This document shows positions 57,844 through 64,000 of a DNA stretch of 64,000 nt, one piece after another. The DNA is taken from NCBI GenBank assembly GCA_011800155.1, contig CM022377.1:1240001-1304000 (forward strand), read 5' to 3'. The notes under the pieces are model-generated. The model saw only the letters and a program-made list of their open reading frames with translations. It was not told the DNA's origin and searched no databases. This stretch comes from Flammulina velutipes (taxonomy: Eukaryota; Basidiomycota; Agaricomycetes; Agaricales; Physalacriaceae). Position 1 is the first letter of the stretch; each line of letters opens with the position of its first letter. The position numbers and the translations under genes are program-made.

Positions 57844-58045
57844 TTATGTTTATTGTATTTGAAATACCAAGCGATCTTGATATACGCTAATTTGGAAAAA
57901 GCCTTATCTTTTGGATTGTCGACTGTGGCGCAATTACCTTTGATATCACGTGTATTCCCGTCAGATCAACGACGCGAGTCGTGGGAATATTTGGTATCCT
58001 ATTCTCTCTCTCTTCCTACCACCACCTATCATCGCAGCCTTCAAT

Positions 58046-58730
58046 ATGTTTCGCATGTACGATGAGTACGACGATATCTTCGGCTCCAGCCGTAGACGCG
58101 GTGGCTTCTCTATGGGCCTCGACGACGTCGATCGTCGCGGGTTTGCCCCAGTCTCGCAGCGCGCGATTGGAGAATTTGAGCGCGTAAGGATCCTTTTGTT
58201 TTGTTGAGGATGCATCTCATATCCACTAGGCTAGGGGCATCTTCCTCAAGCATATCGCTTCCGTCGACACCAGCAACGGTCCAGTCACTACAGAGATCAT
58301 CAACTTCCACCTTGTCGGTGATATGAAGACCAGGTTCAACAAACTCGTGAGAGAACATGGATGCGTGTACGTCTTTGTCTCTAGGCTGTCGAACATCAAG
58401 CTGACCACTCTCTAGCCCATCTCAACGCAAGCTCTCCAGGGAGGAACAGGATAAAATCGACAAGACGCGTAAATCGGTGAGCATCTATCTCATTGACTGT
58501 CCAAGTGTTTACTGACGCGTCGTTTGTAGCTCATGCAGTTCACGTCTGTGAAAGTGACACCTGAGGCGCGAAAGGCTTACCTGGACAAGCATCCATCTGC
58601 TAATACCAAAGCCTCCACTTCATCCTCCGCCAATGCCTCCACCCCCTTACAAAACAGCAACGGAAAGCGAACGAACCCGGAAGACGACCCGCCTCTTGTG
58701 CCAACGGCCAAGAAGGTCAAGACCAAGTAA
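58046..58730 (+). CDS. Conserved small protein, function unknown
   Basis: Four exons with intact phases give about 178 residues: MFRMYDEYDDIFGSSRRRGG, FSMGLDDVDRRGFAPVSQRA, ARGIFLKHIASVDTSNGPVT, INFHLVGDMKTRFNKLVREH, REEQDKIDKTRKSLMQFTSV and a low-complexity, Lys-rich end that reads PTAKKVKTK, a possible nuclear localisation signal. Helical, charged, no membrane part. I do not recognise the family; splice regularity argues for a real gene. Confidence 0.7.
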
Positions 58731-59174
58731 ACCCACCACCCGCATCTGCAAATCTAACTCATCGTGAGTGTCCCTTTTATTTCTCCTGACGGCCGGTTAA
58801 CGAAACTACTACTAGACTACCCCCCCTCATTAACATTCGTGCTTGTTAGTTTATCCGTCTTATATACTTACCCATAGTACTTATCTCTTGAATATCGTAT
58901 ACTATTCTGTTTATATTGAACTCCTGCCATTTGCTGGCTTTTTCCTTGGTGCCTCGCTCGTCTACCCTCCCTTGGCATGGACAGTATTCAAAGAATCAGT
59001 GACAACCTCTGTGTCCATTAGACATGGTCAATAGCGTGCAGAGTAAGGGACTTAGTTATAGTATTGTTACATAGTAGGCGCCACAAGTAGTACAGGTAAG
59101 AGAACAACAACAACAGAGTGAAGAACATATTACAAAGAGTAATCGTACAACTAATCTTGACATACTACAGGGCA
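58731..59174. other. Convergent intergenic, 444 bp
   Basis: AT-rich; TATACTATT and TTTATAT tracts around 58896-58916. No gene seen. Confidence 0.4.
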
Positions 59175-60864
59175 TCAAATCCTCTTCTTCCCTCTAGTGA
59201 AGCTACGGAAAAATCTATTGACAGAGTTACCTGTGCTCGGCTCTGGATGCAAGTGAGAAGAATCGCTAATTCCCAATACGGCCATGGCCTTTACGCTCTG
59301 CCTCGGCAACCGTCTCGCCGCCGACACAGACTCAGAATCGATGTTCCAAGACGAGTGTTTCTGAGACGATGGCACATCGTCCTCAATCCCCAAGAGGATC
59401 ATGGCCTTGCTGGTACGACGAGTGGACTTAGGTGTCGGTGTTGGTGTCAACATTTCATTCGACGAGGAAGACGAGGAAGACGGTGTGAGCGTTCGGCGGT
59501 TGTCAGAGTACGCAGGGGAACTGGGAATGGAAATGGCGGGAGTAAGCAGATTGCCTCTCGCCTGTGGAAGGGGAGCGGGAGCCGTTGGGACTCTGGATGT
59601 GGTGTCGGACTCAGACTCGTGGTCCTCGGAAGAAGTTAAGGAGAGAAAGGATGCGCCTTTTCGATGGTGTTTGGGTCGGACGGTGGTTGCTAGGATGGGT
59701 TTGGTGATTGGAAGGTCAATGGAATCGGGGATACTTTGAGGGCGGACGGCCGTTATAGTTTCGTCACTGTGAGTCGTCCTGGAGGACCGGAAGCTGCTGC
59801 GGGGGAGCAAGTTTGACAGTCCAGTAAGGGAAGAAATTCGTCTGGGGGCAATAACTGGAAGTGGTAATCTATCGGTGCTGACGGTACTCTATGATGACAG
59901 TCAGCAATTCCGGGAACACTCCCATTATCATATTTCGCACCTTCATTATGGGATCAGCTTTCTCGCCAGTGGGTTGCGGCGCGTAGGAAAGTGGTTTGGG
60001 TTGCCATCCCTCCTCCGTCGGAGTCCCTTCGTCGTCTGACGGATACTCTCGTGCATGTATGAACGAGCCCAGTTCGCCTTGAAGCTCTGCGATGACATCG
60101 TAGTCTGACGCTGTCGTAGAATTTGACCCGCTGCTTCGGACGCTCCGTAAAGAACGAATACTTCCCGACTGGCGAAGACTTTTGGGCGAGGAGCGTATAG
60201 ATGACGGATTCGAAGGAGGAAGAGCTGGAAGCGACGAGAACGAAGCTTTAGAGAAGAGCGAGGTGATGGATTTACGTTTCTCCAGGTTAGGTGTGTCCGA
60301 TGCCGTCTCCTGTGGCGGTGAAGAGACTGGGGTAGTCATCCTGCGCCGCTCTCTTGCGGAGATGGGCATGACGACCTTGTCTGGGTCCATAGATAGTCGG
60401 GAGAACTTTGGTGGGGGAGGGAAGGTCGTCCAAAATTCATCGTTCGCGAGGTTTGTGCGCGAAACAGAAGGCGACGGAGGTAGTGAGCGTGCGCCAGTGT
60501 ACACGCGAGGGATGTGGAGTCCGAAGTCATGCTTCGGGAGGGGCACTGGGTAGCTGTCTCTCGACTTTGGTCGACGCTGCGCGTGGGGAGAAGGGGGAGG
60601 GGATGGTAAACTAGCATGGGGTGGCATCATGACTCCGGCTCGGACGTTCGGGGAACTTGATGTCCTTTTGGGCATCGGGTCCTCGAGAGTTGGGAGGTTG
60701 GGTGTAGATGCTATTCGTGAAGGACGAGGTCCTGTAGAATCCAAGTTGAGTTCCAAGATACGACCGTCCGGGGTCAAGTTCAGTGATGGTCCCGTGAGAG
60801 GAGAGGATCCTAGGGGGCGCCGAATGGAAGGAGAAGGACTCGGTGGCGTATAGGAAGGCTGCAT
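59175..60864 (-). CDS. Ser/Pro-rich, probably disordered protein
   Basis: Two exons around a 46-nt intron near 59845-59890; about 545 residues. Start at the ATG for MQPSYTPPSPSPSIRR (60864); the open frame runs further up but without ATG. Long Ser/Pro/Arg-rich stretches surround short conserved-looking islands: GPSLNLTPDGRILELNLDST, NDEFWTTFPPPPKFSRLSMD, YDVIAELQGELGSFIHAREY and KADPIMKVRNMIMGVFPELL. In the tail the phrase (S/V)KAM..LGI occurs twice (SKAMILLGIEDD, VKAMAVLGISDS). Many Ser-Pro sites suggest phosphorylation. Function unknown. Confidence 0.75.
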
Positions 60865-62990
60865 CGTCAGGGAAGGGGGACGTGGGGAGGACAAAGGAAA
60901 GGAAGGAAAAGACTGGCGTCCTCCTGTGGTTTACAGAAATGGTGACGGACAGGGGTGGTGCCTAGTGATCATTCCAATAATCGCAAGGTTGAGATGCTGC
61001 ACTTTTAAGAGGCGAATACGCTTCGAACCGACGTACACCCGTCATTCAAGCTCCCGCTGGTTATCTGCGGTGTGTATGAGGATCTTTTGTGCATATTCGG
61101 TTGGACTGGTTAATGATTAGTTAGTGTACGATCTACGCGGCCACAAAAGGCTACCGACTTACAGTCCAGGTGCGATCGGGTAGAATCTGTCCTTGGTAAG
61201 GATCATGATCGACAAGGGGCGCCGCCACACTGTGGCGGGCGAAGTACAGGGGGACAGATGCAAATTGCAAAGTAATTGGATTCTGTGAGTCCGATTAGGA
61301 ATATGCGGTGGCGCACCTTATGAAGCGTTGAAGAGCCAGTGCGGGACTTTACTATTCGCCTATTATGGACTAAGTAGGACCTCTGTGGCGTCAACAGTGT
61401 CAGTAATGTGTCTTTCGGAACACGGAAGCAGATAGCCTGAGCGCGACCTCTGAAGATGAGTATTAGTTTTAGTTAGATAGTTACATTTTTCTCAAAGGAT
61501 GCTGGTGGCGAGGTGGAACCAATTAAGAGCCATACAATAGTGGCGGGTTTCGTCATTTGTTCGTCGTTCACTGGCAAGAAATGCGGATCAAAGCGGACTT
61601 GGACGCAAACAACGCGAATCGGAACACATGTACACTACTGTACTGGCATACTCAGATTTCTCTTCTTCTGCTGCATCGTACCGTTTGTGAGATGCTACAT
61701 TATTGCTGGACCTGTAGGTTAGCACTTTACAAATGATATTCTGTGTGTTCTTGAGACTCGGCTCCCATCCAAAGGCTTTCGGATGCCGGACCGTCATTTT
61801 CCTGCCTGCCGGTATCATCTTTACCTTCCCACCAAACTCTCACACTTACCCTCTAAAAATGGGCTGTCTCTACGCTCATGCTGAAGCCCTAACCACTCAG
61901 ACTACAGCCAACCAGCACTACTGCCGACTTTCAAGATATGCACATTGTTGTCCCGGGTGGATGTTGCGGCTCGAATGTTCTTCTGCCACCTGATGCGCTT
62001 GGACCAACTGAGAGATTGTCAACCATTCATGTCCCTCAATCCGACATCTCTGTTCTTTGAGCTATCTATATCTCAGTATGGACAACATCTGTGGTCCATC
62101 TCCGTGTAGGTTGTACTTCTTATCTCTCTTGTTCAGTTTATGTGCATATCATTCACCATTCGAAAAGGATTCTTCGACGGCTTGGTTGAGAATAATTGGG
62201 CCTATGACTCCGTAATCGATTTGGACTCCGGCCCATCAGTCAACGACGCAGCGACGAAGATGTACGCCTTGTATGTGACGCGAACATTCCCCTTGAGGGT
62301 TAGTGCACATCGACTGAATGATTTTACCTCTGCTTATCAGTATCAGTGACACCATGAACCATCTATACACAATACAAGTGTACCAGAAAACAATGCTCGT
62401 CCTTGCGAAACGGTCTGTTTCATTTCTAGCTTGCATTTGGTGCTTGTGTGGATGTTTCCCCTCCAATGTCCTTCCCCAGAAGAAACTGTGGTGTTGCCCC
62501 ATTTTCATTCCACTCCTTACATGTTTCGGAATAGTCGACGTCAGAGATTGTCACGCGTCCTCGTTCAAGCGCCTCTGGATATTTAGTTTACTATGATTTC
62601 CATGTATGGTGTCAACTTCACGGTCACAAATGCCCAGCTCTCTGGGCCGTGATTATTTGTCTGATATGTATCATAGTCATGTAGTACATAAAAGGTTCAG
62701 CCCTCGCTGCTCGCGGTCGTGCCCTCTTTTGAGCGTACAAGTAGTGAGAACATTCTCCATCCTTATAAAAAATTCCAATATGAATACAACTAGGAGGTAT
62801 ACTTCAGGAATATATTCTTGAGCTCAGAGCTAATAGTCCTCACTCTACACCAGACTCTACGTGTTTTGAACACACGTCGCGTCCGACGTGTCGTGTGAAC
62901 GTGTCTGCCACGTGAGTGCTTATCTAATGATGCCACGTCCTGGACGAGCAGGGAAAAGTTGCAGTCTTCATCACTTTCCTTTCGTCCAAC
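60865..62990. other. Intergenic, 2.1 kb
   Basis: The longest stretch without a named gene. Open frames are short; the best minor candidate is 62140-62349 (plus), reading FFDGLVENNWAYDSVIDLDS. A 40-codon frame beginning MHIVVPGGCCGSNVLLPPDA at about 61938 has good codon usage but no relatives I know. The last 300 bp are the promoter of SEC61. Confidence 0.35.
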
Positions 62991-64000
62991 ATGAGCGGTT
63001 GTAAGTTGGCGTAGTTTTGAGTTTTCCAGCGCTAACGTTTCGAACAGTTCGGTTTCTGAATCTCGTCCGTCCTTTCCTCCCCATCCTTCCTGAAGTCTCC
63101 TCGCCGGATCGCAAGGTGCGCTATCCAAATTCATTCAAACGCGCAAACATACTGACTTGCTTTAGGTTCCGTTCAACCAAAAGGTGCTATGGACCGCCGT
63201 CACTCTGCTCATCTTCTTGGTCTGCTCCCAAGTCCCCCTCTACGGTATCATGTCCTCCGACTCGTCCGATCCTCTCTACTGGATGCGTGTCATTTTGGCC
63301 TCCAACCGTGGAACGTTAATGGAGCTCGGCATTAGTCCTATAGTGACCTCCGGAATGATTATGCAGCTCCTGGCAGGTGCAAACCTCATTGAAGTCGATT
63401 TTGGTCTAAAGGAGGATCGCGCGCTCTTTTCTGGCGCACAGAAATGTAACGTGGACTAGCCTGTTTCACCCGCTCATGTTACTGACACGTCTTCAGTGTT
63501 TGCCCTCATCATTTCCCTCGGTCAGGCAACGGTCTACGTGCTTACTGGTCTTTATGGTCAACCAAGCGATTTAGGCGCAGGCGTCTGTCTCCTTCTCATT
63601 ATCCAGCTTGTGGTTGCCGCTCTCATTGTCATACTCCTCGACGAACTCCTCCAGAAGGGCTACGGCCTCGGTTCAGGAATTTCACTTTTCATTGCCACCA
63701 ACATCTGCGAGTCCATCGTTTGGAAAGCGTTCTCCCCGACTACCATCAACACCGGACGTGGTCCTGAATTCGAGGGTGCCATTGTGGCCCTCTTCCATCT
63801 CTTGTTCACCTGGAACGACAAAGGTCGCGCATTGAGGGAAGCCTTCTGGCGTGATCGTCTCCCCAACGTGATGAACCTCATCGCGACTGTTGTCATCTTT
63901 GCCGCGGTCATCTACCTCCAAGGATTCAGGATTGAAATTCCTGTCAAGAGCAACCGTTTCCGTGGCCAGCGCGGTTCCTATCCCGTCAAGCTCTTCTACA
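62991..64000 (+). CDS. SEC61: Protein translocon subunit Sec61 alpha, 5' part
   Basis: Cut by the right edge. Core pore of the ER translocon. The first exon holds only MSG plus one base; after a 47-nt intron (63001-63047) comes [20 protein letters not shown], the cytosolic N-terminus. Then [20 protein letters not shown] (helix 1), the plug region [40 protein letters not shown] (helix 2), [20 protein letters not shown] and [20 protein letters not shown] (the basic cytosolic loop that touches the ribosome). All joints restore invariant family sequence. Confidence 0.97.

Noticed and set aside
1..64000. CRISPR arrays, bacterial operons or ribosome-binding sites
   Set aside because: Intron-rich eukaryotic genes throughout; no spaced direct repeats of CRISPR type were seen.
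1..64000. Retrotransposon or transposase genes
   Set aside because: No reverse transcriptase, integrase or DDE-type motifs were seen in any frame; only the coding-free inverted-repeat element at 35198-35668 is element-like.

Overview
The window is nuclear DNA from a basidiomycete fungus, most likely an Agaricomycete. The genes are dense and packed with introns of about 46-60 nt (GT-AG, plus two apparent GC-AG introns). Several families are typical of mushroom-forming fungi: a short Cys-rich 'CGH...CxxC' protein, F-box proteins with a coiled-coil start, an APH-fold kinase and a Pat1/Ran1-like kinase. Almost every reading frame had to be assembled by hand-splicing, so exon joints are inferences checked by phase and by family motifs.

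Left part (1-25 kb): the 3' end of ETF-ubiquinone oxidoreductase; histidinol-phosphatase; a small Cys-rich protein; the uracil-catabolism protein URC4; a sucrose/alpha-glucoside transporter and a monocarboxylate-type transporter, divergent from a 241-bp promoter; a SIRT5-like sirtuin; a truncated copy of an APH-kinase 5' region, a Ser/Thr kinase with a repetitive tail, and the full APH-like kinase; an F-box protein; a vacuolar carboxypeptidase S; and a large SMP/C2-domain membrane-contact protein.

Middle (25-45 kb): a second F-box protein; the mitochondrial rRNA methyltransferase MRM2; a small membrane protein with a broken tandem copy beside it; the AP-1 mu subunit and a PQ-loop protein head to tail; a MITE-like inverted repeat; a delta-12 fatty acid desaturase; an intron-containing tRNA-Ser(CGA); a secreted M28-like protein; the ribosome-associated J-protein zuotin; a hotdog thioesterase; and an unrecognised spliced gene.

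Right part (45-64 kb): two paralogous Zn2Cys6 transcription factors surround a NIMA-type kinase. Then come the phosphorelay protein YPD1, the Nem1-phosphatase partner SPO7, a small unknown protein, a Ser/Pro-rich disordered protein and the 5' half of SEC61 alpha at the edge.

The genes are mostly unrelated housekeeping functions, with no secondary-metabolite cluster, CRISPR, virus or intact transposon. I did not find a clear new multi-gene system. The most unusual signals are local: duplications with decay, the inverted repeat, a shared 13-nt microexon in the zinc-finger regulators, a 17-nt microexon in the transporter, GC-AG introns and the repeat tail of the kinase.
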